64,000 nucleotides of DNA, taken from positions 1,142,336-1,206,335 of the forward strand of contig ML769383.1 of assembly GCA_009733575.1 (NCBI GenBank), written 5' to 3'. Numbering within the stretch: the first letter of the stretch is position 1; each line of letters opens with the position of its first letter. The DNA is from Gymnopus androsaceus JB14. Its lineage: Eukaryota > Basidiomycota > Agaricomycetes > Agaricales > Omphalotaceae. Below the pieces are notes generated by a model that made no database searches, was not told where the DNA came from, and worked only from the letters and a program-made list of their open reading frames with translations. Positions 32,825-45,097 of this stretch are shown here, in pieces. The position numbers and the translations under genes are program-made.

Positions 32825-33760
32825 CTATGTCACTTTTGAGATTTCCGATACAGCCCGCATCCAAAAATCGCGATCCGACTGGCCACTCTTGCCCCAATCT
32901 TCAATCTTCCCTTGGCTCAAAACAACCCTGCTATCCTGCTCAGCAACCTCGCGCATCGTACCCCAGATATCGCTCTCGGAAACATCCTCTTCTGGCGCCC
33001 AAGGCTGCGGGTATATGACCACAGCCAGAATGGCCAAAGTCGGGCGCGTTTGCAAGATGGTGCGAACCTGCTCCTCGAATTTTCGGTCGTTATCAACATT
33101 GGAATTGATACGTCGAGCAAGCTGAAGATGAGTAAGACCTCGGAGAGTGCCAAAGGAGCGCAGAATGTCATCTGGAGCCGTCCAGCCCTCTCCAGGTTCG
33201 CAGACCCGAAGATGGGTAACGGAGTCACTATGAGTCTCGAGTGGTAGGTTTTTCCGTAGGCTTTCCATTGCCATTCCGTCAGGAGAGTGAAGGATGACTT
33301 CCGAGACACCTCCGTCAGCTCGTCCCTGCATGATAGAGGCCAAGCAATCCATGCCAAACCACATCGAAAGGACCAGAGATCTGGCACCTCCACAAACGCT
33401 GATAGCCTGCTGGGCGCGTTGGAAATTGATGAGATTCTGTGGTTTGTAGCTAACGACCAGTTTCTTTACATGAGAAGCAAAGAATGACACTGGTCGGGAA
33501 AGCGTGGTGCGGTGGAAAAGAGTGATAGATTCTTTCGAATGAAGAACGACAGTGCGATAAAGGATGATATCCACAAAGCAACTGATAACTTTGGAGATTA
33601 TCGCGAGTGTGCTTGGTTTGGTTTCTGAAAGTGATAGTTCCAGGATATCAAGGACAAGCTCTGCGGGCAGTTTTAGCAAAGGACTGGGCCGTGCTGAGAC
33701 GAGAGATAAGGAAAACCTGCGCGGGCGCGTTTGAGAGACTGTGGTAGTGAGTGTGGCCAT
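32825..33760 (-). CDS. F-box-like protein (basidiomycete LPAELVLDILEL type)
   Basis: A single uninterrupted exon of 311 codons. The N-terminus is basic (SQTRPRRFSLSLV), followed by the F-box-like helix LLKLPAELVLDILELSLSET. The body has repeated hydrophobic segments (LYRTVVLHSKESITLFHRTT, HVKKLVVSYKPQNLINFQRA, ARSLVLSMWFGMDCL, LRGLTHLQLARRINSN). The C-terminus is charged and Trp-containing (KIEDWGKSGQSDRDFWMRA). This layout is typical of short intron-poor F-box-like proteins of mushrooms whose targets are unknown. It is complete, with no lesions. Confidence 0.75.
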   Translation of the reverse strand: MATLTTTVSQTRPRRFSLSLVSARPSPLLKLPAELVLDILELSLSETKPSTLAIISKVISCFVDIILYRTVVLHSKESITLFHRTTLSRPVSFFASHVKKLVVSYKPQNLINFQRAQQAISVCGGARSLVLSMWFGMDCLASIMQGRADGGVSEVILHSPDGMAMESLRKNLPLETHSDSVTHLRVCEPGEGWTAPDDILRSFGTLRGLTHLQLARRINSNVDNDRKFEEQVRTILQTRPTLAILAVVIYPQPWAPEEDVSESDIWGTMREVAEQDSRVVLSQGKIEDWGKSGQSDRDFWMRAVSEISKVT

Positions 33761-33988
33761 TGAGAAGGATGGAATGCCAGGGGCACGTCTATAGTTGGCC
33801 CTTTAATAATAAAATAGAGAAGGAAGTTAAATAAGTCTAGTGCTGTCTAGTGCTAAGAAAAAAACCTCGCGTTGATGGGTGACTTCAGGGGTGACTTCAT
33901 TTGTCACAAATTCTAGGTTTATGTATGTACCACCAGTACAGCGGCTCATCGATACAGCGATTCATATTGATAGTGATAAAGAAACTTT

Positions 33989-35988
33989 TCATGCCCGGCT
34001 CCAAACTTGTTTTCCTTTAACCCAAGTGCTCTGCACTATACCCTGAGCGTCGAACACAACCAGATCCGCATCCGCACCAGCCCGAAGAGTGCCCTTTCTA
34101 TTTTCAATTCCTAGGCATCTGTCGAACAAAGTAGAGAAAGATGCATCTTGGTCAGAACAGCAACGTATCAAGATATCCCGACACTCACTTTGCTGGGCTA
34201 TATGTAGCACACTTGATAGATTCCGCAAGAGAGCATCCGGTGAACCGAGTAAAGTTTCGAACACATTTGTCCAGGGTAACGACGCTGGATGTATACATGT
34301 CAGGTAAACAGTGAAAGGTGAAATATAGAAACCACGCACCTTCCCGCAAGAGTATCAGTACCTTCCAGGTAAAGCTTGTCGCCTTCCTTTACGAATCGCT
34401 TCCCGTCGCGCCATTCATGCACCCCATCACGGAGGTTGGGATCCAATATCTTCATTGCTGCATAAATGATGTCAGCCCGAGCTGGTTCACAAAAAAAGAA
34501 AATACCCACCATCGGTGATCAAGATGCATCCTTCAGGGTAAGCAGAATAAGCTAGCTAAAGACATGTCAATACGAGAATGCAACTTTGTACAAAGATGTT
34601 ACTCACTCGGACGGAATTAGGATGTGAATGAATTCCATCCACAATGATCTCGTAGAAGGGCCTCGTGAACTCTACTGGTTCATCCAAACTGAAGCCGGCA
34701 ATACTCTGCGTCTTCTTCAAAGTGGAGCCTTTACCACTGCGTGCTTTGAATACTGGCGTCTGAGGAGGAGTTTCCACTTCATCCAATGCCTCTGAACCGA
34801 CCGGAGACTTCAGTCCAGAGATAGCAGTCTTGCTATCGAATCTCATCGGAGTGAGGGCAATGGGGGACATGACGCCAGGACTATGGCTATAGAGTGCTTT
34901 GGTCGTTATGGGAGAGAAGGGGGAATATAGATGGGGAGAGGCTCCTAGCAAACCAATGATAGACGGATCCCTGTGATGAAGCTGGGGCATAGCGTTGAAC
35001 AAATGAGTGATAAGGCGAGCACCATGCTTGACCGCTGTAGTTGCAATGTCCGAAGTAGCGATGCTATGGATCCTCATAAGCACCTTCTCCAACAAAAGCA
35101 GTAAATTCTAACCTATGTCCAATGGAGAATACAACACCTCGTTTAGTCAGTTCCTCCACCGCACTCATGACTCCATTGACTTCCGGAGCCGCAGTGATGA
35201 TCCTAACACCAAGCGTTCCAGACATGAGCCAATCTTCGGAGTCAGCGAGGTTCTCAGCTCCGTACAGATCCTCGAAGGATTTTATCCCTTGCGGAGCAGA
35301 AATTAGGAATGACGGTGCATGAGCTCCGCGTTTGGCCATGTCAATAAAGGGACCTTCAGCGTGCCAACCAAGTACAGTGGCGGAAGTGGCAGTAGAAAAA
35401 GGGCGAAGGAGACGCAATATCTTGGGATACAAAGACTTCTCTTGGGTCTGAAAATATGATAGCAGCGACAGGACAGCGACCAAAGATTAGGCTTACTATG
35501 AGTGTGGGCACGAATCTGTACTCCAGGAGTTAAACCAGGTTTACAAGCGCGCAAGGTGGATGAACCTACGATGTAACACCAGTTTCGACGATTCTCTCTG
35601 CGACTTCTTGCAAACTGCTTTTGTAAGCTTCATCGTTACCGTCAAACACAGAAAAGTCGAATCCGTAGGCTCCGTTGATCTGTATATCGATGAGACCCGG
35701 GCTGTACAAAATTGAAAAGGTAATTCTCGATGGTTCTGCAATCTCACTCGCCTCAAGATGTTTCCACCAAGGTCAACGATTTTGTCTGGTCTCTCCCGTC
35801 TCGCAAAGAACGTTTTCTACGGCTTAAATTAGTGACAGTTTCTCTATTTGGTATCACTTCAAATTCACCTGGGCATTCAAGATGACCCCTCGACGTTCGT
35901 CAATCCAAAGATCCTGTTCTAACAGTGTGCCATCTTCCTGAGGCAGGAAGCAGTTTGTAAAGCACACAAGCCCATTCTGCGAAGACAT
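33989..35988 (-). CDS. NAG1: N-acetylglucosamine-6-phosphate deacetylase
   Basis: Hydrolyses GlcNAc-6-phosphate to GlcN-6-phosphate and acetate in amino-sugar and chitin breakdown. The start MSSQNGLVCFTNCFLPQEDG is at 35988. Amidohydrolase-superfamily blocks in order: KIVDLGGNILRPGLIDIQIN (first metal segment; canonical H-x-H is replaced by Q-x-N as in this family), LGWHAEGPFIDMAKRGAHAP with the catalytic glutamate segment H-x-E-G-P, VVFSIGHS with a metal His, GARLITHLFNAMPQLHHRDP with a second His, YEIIVDGIHSHPNSVRLAYS, CILITDAMKILDP with the catalytic Asp, and GTLRAGADADLVVFD near the end. Seven or so short introns. A long Ser/Thr/Pro-rich insertion (about 100 residues, with SHSPGVMSPIALTPM) after the HRDP motif is present, as in several basidiomycete homologues. 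About 470-500 residues. Confidence 0.92.
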
Positions 35989-37858
35989 TGTTGGGAAGGA
36001 TAGTGGAGGTAACAGATCAAGGCTAGCCCTTCTGTTTCCGGATGAGACAGGTGGCCATATGCACCTACAGATTAGAACAATATTCGATTCTTCGAGGCCG
36101 AGTGCCGTGGTCCAAGAGAATCATGACCGACTAACGGTCGTGTGGAGCTGTCTAGCAGCACGTTCGAGTTCTCGTATACACATAGGTTGCTTTATCCAAA
36201 CTGAAAAACTCACAGAGAAAGAGCAGAGGAAAGAAACATTAGGAAAATCTCGGAAGACGAAGCCGCAGATCCGATGAGACGGTGGTCACGTTCGTTCGCG
36301 TCGCGTCTCTTTCCTTGCTCTTTCCTGCTATGATCATGCAGATCCTGTAGGTAGGCTCACGCAAATAAGCTAGGATTCTTCCAGAATGGTTGGTAATTAT
36401 TGGTTCCTGGTATCCTAAATACTAATATGAACTCGCTTGGCCTTTTCAGAGAATATATCACTCCGAGTCGAGTCTAGCCCAGCTTGATAATATGACCCTC
36501 TACGGCGACCTCCCTCGCAGAGTCCTTCCATGTTTGGGTGGTAACAGGGCCATGAGCTTCTATCGTGCGGCCAACTTGTGTTTATTGTAATTCCTCTCAT
36601 AATGAAATTCAAAGTCATAGGACTTTGTTCGCAAAGGTCGAGTCTCCTGTCGTTTCCAATCAATGATCCCAATAACGGTGAGTAACGGTGGATATTTCAT
36701 TCGGCTGTGAATGGGTGCATGAGAGCTTCCGCCACCCGGTTCCTGTGTTTAGACCACGATGGATTCGCACAGAGAGAGAACGCTCATGAGATTCGGACTC
36801 GGCAGCACGTACTTGTTAGCCTGTTGGTGTGCGTGCTTTCCAAACCGGCGTTCAGCACTCGGACGCATCCGATTCGCAATAGAAACCTTTAGATTTTTTC
36901 TTCAGGTTCAACTTCAACTTGTTGGAGTGTATGTCACTATTATCTCAGGCTTGCTGGGAATGGAAATGGACGGCTTCAGCTTTTCGATGGCAGAAACTTG
37001 AAGACATACCCGAAGCTTCTGTCTGTCCAGGTGGATGCGAACCTACAATAGTACGGTAAGCATACAAATTCTGCGTTAACCCCGACAGTCTCCTGAATTA
37101 TCGCACAACAGGGGGAACATCTCTATATGTGGTGCAAATTGCGGTTCGGCTTCACAAGTCGGTTCATTGTTAGATTATCTTAGGGGAGCTGTTCTGAGAC
37201 CAAGATAAGACGAGGGGAAACAGAATCTCCCTCCAATCCACGATATTTATGCAAAGATGTGGCACCTATCTGCTAATATCTGCTAATTATACACAAATGT
37301 CAATGGAACGTCTGAAGGTACAGATGAGTATATATAAGGCTATAAATATAATATAACAACAACAGCGAATGACAGGAATGATAGTAATGAAATTTTCTAT
37401 TCGGTACTCGAACCAGTAGTATACAGCAGTTTATCAGAAGAATTAAACATAATTTTATAGAGCTTGACTCCAGAAGAAAAGATGCACTACTATACTTTTC
37501 GATGTACTTTAGAGCGCAGTTAAAAGTGAACCGTAAGTTTGGGTGGATTGGGTTGAGAGATATTGATACAGAGGCGGAAAGAAAAAGTGAGAAAGCCACA
37601 GCAATAAGAAAGCGCAATAGCGGATGAGACCCAGTTCCAAACCGGTGGCGAAGAGGAAGGGTATACATGTAAGGAAGGAAAATATAAAGGAAGGAGCCCT
37701 AAGAGGACGAAACCTATACGTGAGTGCATAACTTTTAAGGTGACATAGAAGGAAATTCGAATTTTGGTTTATGAGATCCACGATTTGCAATGACGAGAAA
37801 GATTCTTTTTTTTTGAACGAGCCATGGAATAAATAGCATGATAATTGAGGCCTGTCCG
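35989..37858. other. Intergenic region, no gene recognised
   Basis: About 1.9 kb. Open frames are short and not protein-like. 37270-37720 is A/T-rich with runs such as TATATATAAGGCTATAAATA and probably includes the 3' flank of the bZIP gene. Nothing else is supported. Confidence 0.4.
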
Positions 37859-39623
37859 TCAGCAGAATTGTACTTCCCATTCGCCGCCCTCGCCACCGGT
37901 GGCGGGCATACTTTTGAGAGCAATCCTTACACGCCGTCTGCTGCCAGTCAAAGTATCGCTCCCTGACATGGACGGAGAGTAATCAGACGGACGCCCAAGA
38001 TCATAGTCCATGTCCCCGGAGCCATAAGAAGAGCCTGATGAAAAAGGTGATAGATTTCCGAAATCATTATGTGATGGGCCACCAACTCCCAAGAAGGGGT
38101 CTCCATTCGAGCTCGATGGTGAATACGCCGTGAAACTTGATGAAGCACCGCCATATGTATTATGGTCGGAGGAAAAGGCTGCTTGCAATGTCGGATTGTC
38201 GGAATCTGAAAGCCCCCATAAGTCTAACCCGAGCGCATCCTGACCATCAGCGTTTGAAACGGCGCTGGTGGCCCCCGGTGATGCCGCACGGGATGATACT
38301 GATGATGATGGGTGGATGCGGACACGAATTTTACCATCCTCTTGAGGAATAGCATCAAACGAAATGTCCACACCCAAGGCACCAAGCGTTTTAGAGACCT
38401 CCGGGCTGGTGAACTCGAGTTTCTGGGGAAGGGAAGATAATCTGTCCGTATCTAAATCCATGATCGAGCGTGACCAATCAAAGTCGCGAGGAAGAATGGA
38501 GTTGAAGTCAAAAGGTGAAGAAGATGCCGGCAGGACGCTAGGAAGCGAGAAGGTTGTTGTTGGGAGTGGACTCTGAGTGGTCATAGACAGGAGTGTGGGC
38601 AGGGCGCATAAGAGAACCTGCTTGTCTGCAGTTAAGCTAAAGCTTCGAGGAGAGATATCAAGCTCAACATACCATAAGTCCGAGGCTAGCAGCTGCTTTG
38701 TGCGGTGATTGAGAACGCGGTGAGGATATTGGGAAAGTGGGCTCGATGGCTTCCATCTTGACTGGAGGCTCACCAGCGGCAGATTTCATGGCAAGCTCCT
38801 GGCTGAGCTCAAGTTCTCGCTGCTGAGCATTAGCCAATTGCTCTCGAAGTACTTTTACTTCCGAAGCAAGCTCGTCCTCTGACTGAGATTTCGGATGCGA
38901 AAAAGAATCGCTCCCGCCTTGGGCAAGAGCTAATAATCTAGCATTTTCTTGTTCCAATTCAGCTACACGTCTAAAACGTGAATTAGGCCTTCAAGCAGAT
39001 GAGCAAATAGTATTGATTGACGTACATTTCCATGGTCTCGAACTCTTCTCGTTTTCTCTGCCGACTAAGGAAAGCAGCCGCACGATTCTTCACCTAATCG
39101 CGCCTCTCGCTTCGAAAGGCCTGATACATCTGGAGGAATAAAATCCTTTGTGCTAATTCGTTCTGCAACTGAGCGTTTCCTTGGTACGGAAGGGCTCGGA
39201 CTGGCCGAACGTTTTAGCACAGCAGTAGACGCCATGGGAGGCGGCATCGGAGGTTTGATAGAAATAGTCGGTCGATGCTGTTGGTTCAGCGGAGTCGTAG
39301 ACGCAGGACCTTCGAGTATAGGCGAAGTAGGACTACGAGGCTGAATGTCAAAAAGTTTATGTGTGGAAATACAGAGCCCCTCGCTGTCTGGAGCATCGTT
39401 AGCTGTTCTCATCTTGAGGACTCTTTCTGCTGGAATCGGAGAGTCTGTGATAGCAGAGCCTACAGAATTTGGCGGGGAAGGAGGAAGATAATAGTTGTAG
39501 GTGAAGGAGTCGATTGGTCGGAGAATAGAGTGGCTGCTGGTAAGAATGTTCAGCAGTTGGCGAGAGAAGGGGAGCGTCTGCAGCAATTATTTGGGACATT
39601 GGGAGAGAGGGCGGTCTGTGCAT
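37859..39623 (-). CDS. bZIP transcription factor with a hydrophobic segment after the zipper
   Basis: The start is placed at 39623 (MHRPPSLPMSQIIAADAPLL), rather than the ATG at 39586, because its continuation SYQQPLYSPTN joins naturally to DSFTYNYYLPPSPPNS if one extra base at about 39512 is ignored. The basic region is LSKREARLVKNRAAAFLSRQ then R-K-R-E-E-F-E, split by an intron, and the zipper is VAELEQENARLLALAQG with VKVLREQLANAQQRELEL. NRAAAxLSRQRKR resembles membrane-tethered UPR-type bZIPs (ATF6/plant bZIP28). After the zipper the spliced product reads KAAASLGLMVLLCALPTLLS, a 15-17-residue hydrophobic stretch, followed by a Ser/Pro-rich 250-residue tail ending GGEWEVQFC. Target genes unknown. 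Divergent from 39.9 kb. Confidence 0.82.
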
Positions 39624-42600
39624 GAAGTTGGACGTCTTGATGTGAAAGTTTTTAAAGTATCTCGGACGGATTTATACCACTTACAGCCGCGTACGACACC
39701 GAATCAAACGAATCAGCTCAGCTCCTGGATTGTGATGTGATGCAATTTATGAACTGATCTCAACGCGCCTAATTTGCTCATAACCCTCATCTTTACCTTC
39801 TCGACCAATTACTACGATTCATAATCCTTTTCTCTTCTCTTCTCTTGCGGTTGGTTTATTTATTTCTTCTGACTAGCTCAGTTACCCAATGGCTCAGCTC
39901 CGAGCTACTTACCGAGACACATCCGTTCCTCTCCATATGCGGTCTCGCAGTATACACGACCGTTACTGCTACTTTCATTCATCTTCTTTACCGTTCATTC
40001 GACAGGGTCCCAATTCTGTTATCAAGATTCAAGCATACGCTCCGGATCACGATAACCTCTCTGGACATGGCCAATCTTCGGAATCTCTGCCCTCTCTCTC
40101 AGCTGGCCAGGTACTATACCTTTTTCTCTACTCTTTCCCTCATCACGAGGATTCTTCTCCGTAAACCCGTACGGACCGACAATCATTCACTATCTATTAT
40201 TGCATTCTTCGCCTTTACCTGCTATCGCCACAATTGCCAGTTTCTCCTACCTCGGGGGCTCCATTGGAATCTCAATATTTGGTGACTTTACCCTCGTGTT
40301 TCATGAATCCATTCTATTTTTCGGCTTTAATCTTCTGACTTTTCCTCTTCGTTCCTCATCTACTGAAATTCGCTACTTTCAGCTTGCTAGCACGTGTAGC
40401 AAACATTTATTTTCGTTGACCTCGGAAAATTATCGACGCTATTCGGAATCGACACTCTTACTAGTCGGTTGTACCTGTATTGAGGAAATATTTCGTCGCG
40501 ATATTCGCACTCGGTGAGCCTCCCTTCCCGCTTTTTGTTAGCAATTTCGAAAAAATCAATAGCCTTGTGGGATTTACATCGTGTTTTCGCATGAAAGCAG
40601 CACTTCACATGTGTGTACTCCGGCGACGAAGTGGGTGGAATCACATTATATATCGTGGGGACTCACCCAGGGAATACCAGACTATACTCTGTACCGTGCG
40701 CGGTATGTACTTACATGGTTGGGAATGGTTCCTCGATATTCCACGTGGGAAGCGTTGAAGAACGATTCACAATGTTTTGTGTCATCAGCCGCTTCAGTTT
40801 ACTACTGTAGGCGGAGTACGACGAGGATCGGCTGCGGTAGCCCGGCGTGAACAAGTTTTCGGAGTTGTCTGCGCAACTTCCAGTTCATTTGTTCCCTCTG
40901 TACATTCCATATTCTATTCTTGGTCGCAATAAAGCTTTATTCATGAGCTTCCGCAGTACTTCTAACCGATGCCATTCAGCTCACCGTTATCCCGCTAAAT
41001 CTAACTTGATGGCTAAAGCTCGCGCGACCGCATTCAACGTTCCGATCTCTGCTTAAGTCATTTGAAATATCCAGACAGCAGCTAGCTGAGCTCGAAACTG
41101 CTATCGATTGTGAAATCGATTCCTCTCGTCCTTTCTATTCGGAGCATAACTGTAAGTTAGCAAGATTCTAGCTTTTTAAATCTGTGCCGTTATTTGGCAA
41201 CTTGGAGACTCTGACACTTTTCTAGCAACTAGAATGGTGCTCCGTGCTCGGTATTCCGTACTGCTCGGTGGGACATTATTGTGATACCATTGAGATGGGT
41301 GGTGGATTCTGAAGTTACGTTGGTCTACAGCTATATCTCGGAGCACTGTTCCTTATCTTCAATGGACGGAGAGGGAATAGAGCGATAGGTTCAATGCCTT
41401 GATCATTGAGATCTCTAAAAGGATCAAGTAAGCAAAGAAATCTAGTAGTATGTATGTAAGTTTATTCCAAGTAGATCCATCGCTTCCGAATGAATCCCGC
41501 AAAAGTGAATTTAGGACAGGAACTTGAACGCGAATGAGACAGAAAGGGACCTAGCGCCCGCGAATGAACGTACAATGCTTCAAGTCTAAGTTGGACCTTT
41601 AAGTTCTGATTCAATTGCTTCTTGAACTAACCCATTCCGAGACACCCGAATCGTAGCCTGAGTCCGTAAACTCCTCGAGGGAAAACCTAGCAAAGCAGCG
41701 CAACGCCCGCCGGATATTCTGAAGCTCATTGAGCTTCGCAGATAACTATCCAATTCGAGTGGAGAGTGGGACGCCACAGTGTGCCTCTGCAGATTATCGA
41801 TATCTGGTTCAGTTGGTATAGGCTGTAAATCCAGTGCTACCTGCTACATTGTTGAGCTCAGTTCACAAAAGAATTCCAAAGCAACCGCTAGTTGTTGAGT
41901 ATATAGCAATACATGAAGAATTATACATATACCTGCCGAAGAATACCTTCCCGTATTTCCGAAAGGTTGCAAGGCAATACATGCCATCGGAGTTGTCAAG
42001 CTCATGTAAAGCTCTCCACCCGTCGTGAAACTCCACTCGCCCGCCGGTATCCCCCAGTATATAAAACGAACCAAGTTAGTCGAGCTAACGACGGATTGGT
42101 GCGATGGCGGCTTGCACTGGCACGGTATTTCATGATAGATCCGATATCAGGGACACTGGCTATTCAGGCCGTCTTCGACTGTTCATTGATGGAGAAAACT
42201 TGTTATTTGCGGTTCACCAGAGACGCGAAGTTCAATCTGGCAGTGGTCCAATGCGCTGAAAGTTTTTGATTAGGTAGATGAAGGGATAAGATGCCAGTGT
42301 GGGGTAAAGTGTGCGAACGATGAAATAAATGAGCCAGCGGGCGCAGGAGAGAACAACTGGAGAAGCCCGGACGTAGCAGAAAGGATATCGATTTCCGAAC
42401 TTGTTCGCGAAATTTATCGCTAGAGGATTTCCCTGTTCAAGTCTTTCTCTTTCTGTTGAAGTTGCAGAGTTCGAGCCGCCCTGGGAAGCATACTTTCGTG
42501 TCAAGCAATGATAACTCCTTCCCGTCTTCATTGAATGAGCATTCAGATGCTGATGAAAAAAAGGCTAATGTCGAACAGTGACGGATGCGGCTGAACTAAT

Positions 42601-42869
42601 GTCAGAGTTGTCGAGTCTATGCAAAGGGCTTGCTGACTTGCCTAAGTAATCATTAAAAGCCGGGGCAGATATCTTCGATGGAAAGAACATTATGTGGGGA
42701 GAAAGGAGCGTCACGTAGTGATGGTCAAGCCTGTCGAAATTCGCGTGACTAGTTGTCACTCATCTTGCTCAAGTACCATGACTCGACTGGCATGACGATC
42801 ATTTAATTTCTGTATACAAGCGGCTTTCCTCCACTTCTGCATTCTTTAACGAAGAAGTCGCGACGCGCA
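39624..42869. other. Unresolved 3.2-kb region, possibly one or more spliced genes
   Basis: A CT-rich core-promoter-like tract (TTCTCTTCTCTTCTCTTGCG) at about 39830 precedes an ATG at 39889 (MAQLRATYRDTSVPLHMRSR), with a possible donor after CTGGCCAG at about 40108. Further scraps look protein-like, for example SRQQLAELETAIDCEIDSSR at about 41070-41140. I could not chain them into a gene. 41160-42869 shows only short, dissimilar open frames. A transcript would decide. Confidence 0.3.
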
Positions 42870-45097
42870 ATGGATGAAGAACTAATTCTACCTTCGACTT
42901 CTGAGCCCACAGTCTCGTATCATCCATTCAGCTCAGAAGAGTTCCCTGCTCGGAGGCGCATGGCAATTACAGACCTTACGGTAGAGATACCCTCGAATAC
43001 TCGGACCACATCTAATCCTGGTGAAAACAGCCAGAAACAAAGCAGATGGGGCACGTTAGAATTCACCTCGTATTATATCGTGCTGTGCGTGGTGGTCCCG
43101 TTAATGATATGGATACCTGTTACTCTGAGTAATGGTGAGTGCCAGCTCCCTATAAACCAAAATATCATCTCATAACTCAATAGCTTCGCATCCAAACTAT
43201 AAAGAATACCAACCCGAGTTATCGCAAGGGTGGTTACTTGGACGGGAGTTAGTGAGTACCTCGATGTTTTCTCGCCTATTTCTCGAATCTGAAAACAGCT
43301 AGGATAATAGTGACTCTCAATACCGGGCCTTCAGAAACAACTTACACTTTCTCGCTCTTGTCGCCGTCATATTTTTCATCTTGAAATATGCTTGGACCAA
43401 ATTGCGTTCCTCCCAGATGCCACAAAACAATTTCCACAACATTCCTTTCGATATCGTGTTTTCCCTTATCTTTTTGGTCGGTCTGCATGGCTCCAGTATC
43501 ATAAAAGTCTTGGCCATCTTATCTGTCAATTTTCTGCTTGCGAAAATTTGCAAAGGTTCGAAAATTGGCCCTATACTCACCTGGACCTTTAACATTGGGA
43601 TGCTATTCATGAATGACCGTTACAATGGTTATCGATTTGGTGAACTGCACCAGTCACTGGAATATCTGGTAACTACGTGAATTTTGTCGCGTCTGAATGT
43701 ATTACATTCTAATGCGATGTCCTGCAGGACCAAGAGAAGTACGAGGGTTTTTATCCTAGGTGGCACGTCAATTTCAATATCATGATGCTTCGACTAGTAT
43801 CATTCAACATGGACTACTATTGGGCTTGTAGAAAAGTAGGTCCGATTGAGGTACGAGCTCATTAACTTTTATGGTTCGTCCGTAATAACCTCAAGCCTGC
43901 TTCAGACAGGTACCTCCTTAAATGAAAGGCAACGCCAGACAACCAATCATCCCGAAGAATTGTATTCATTCTTGAATTACATCGCTTACATCCTCTACCC
44001 GCCGCTCTACATTACCGGGCCCATCTATAACGTTCAACGACTTTGTGTGGCAGGTATTATCTCATCCTTCTAATCTCTGGAAATGCTTGCCTTACCATAT
44101 TTATGCAGTATCGTCGTCCGTCGATTATCACTCGGTCATTCCTCCTGGGCTATCTTGTCCGCTTCATGGCATGTTTTCTTACATTGGAATTTATTCTCCA
44201 TTTCATGTATGTTGTCGCGATAAAAAATACAAAGGCGTGGATAGGCGACACCCCCGCGCAAATTAGCATGATAGGCTTCTGGAACCTCATGATAGTGTGG
44301 TTGAAGGTGAGCCGATGCCTTGGCTTAGCTTGCAGCGGGTCGCTTACAATCCTCTCTTCCAAGCTTCTTCTTCCTTGGCGATTTTTCCGCCTGTGGGCAT
44401 TGGTAGATGGAATTGAACCACCCGAGAATATGGTCAGGTGTATGGCCAACAATTATTCCACCTTTGGATTCTGGAGAAGCTGGCATCGTAGCTACAACTT
44501 GTGGCTTATTAGGTAAGTCTCTCTTTTGTCGCGGTCGGCGAAGTCTTATTAGATCTCAACAAGGTACATATATGTTCCCTTGGGTGGAATGAAGAATGTC
44601 TTCTTGAATAGCGTCCTTGTCTATACCTTTGTCGCGTTGTGGCACGACATCACTTTCAAGCTTCTTGCATGGGGTTGGCTTGTTAGCCTTTTCATTCTCC
44701 CTGAAATGCTTGCTCGGTATTTCTTGCCCTCGTCCCGCGTAAGTTTTCCCGTTTTTTTATCCGAAGTTGTTTTGAGATTTAAGTTTGTCCAGTATTCTTC
44801 CGCGTCGTGGTACCGACATGTTTGTGCCTTTGGAGCCGTTTTCAACATTCTTCTTATGATGACCGCAAATCTGGTTGGCTTCGTGATAGGCACGGATGGC
44901 ATCCAGTTCTTCCTGAGTCAATTGTTTGGGACTGTAGCTGGAATTCAATTTTTAATCGGAGCGATTTTTTGCCTTTTCGTCGCGTGCAGCTGATGTTCGA
45001 ATATCAGGCAAGTATAAGATGTCTCGCATTGTAAACGAAGACTAATGCTTTCATTAGAGAGGAAGAGATTCGAAACGGTATATATCGTCGCTGCTAA
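42870..45097 (+). CDS. GUP1: Gup1-like membrane-bound O-acyltransferase
   Basis: Multi-pass ER protein of the MBOAT family; in yeast Gup1 remodels GPI anchors by adding a long fatty acid. A polar N-terminus is followed by TMs ([38 protein letters not shown]). Family blocks: [78 protein letters not shown] and YVPLGG, then [17 protein letters not shown] with the catalytic His of the W-H-D motif. At least eight introns; the last has a GC donor (45008). Near 44984 the DNA GTCGCGTGCAGCTG lacks one G for the expected V-A-V-Q-L-M-F-E-Y and ends the frame early as given. The assumed end is R-N-G-I-Y-R-R-C at 45097. Confidence 0.9.
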
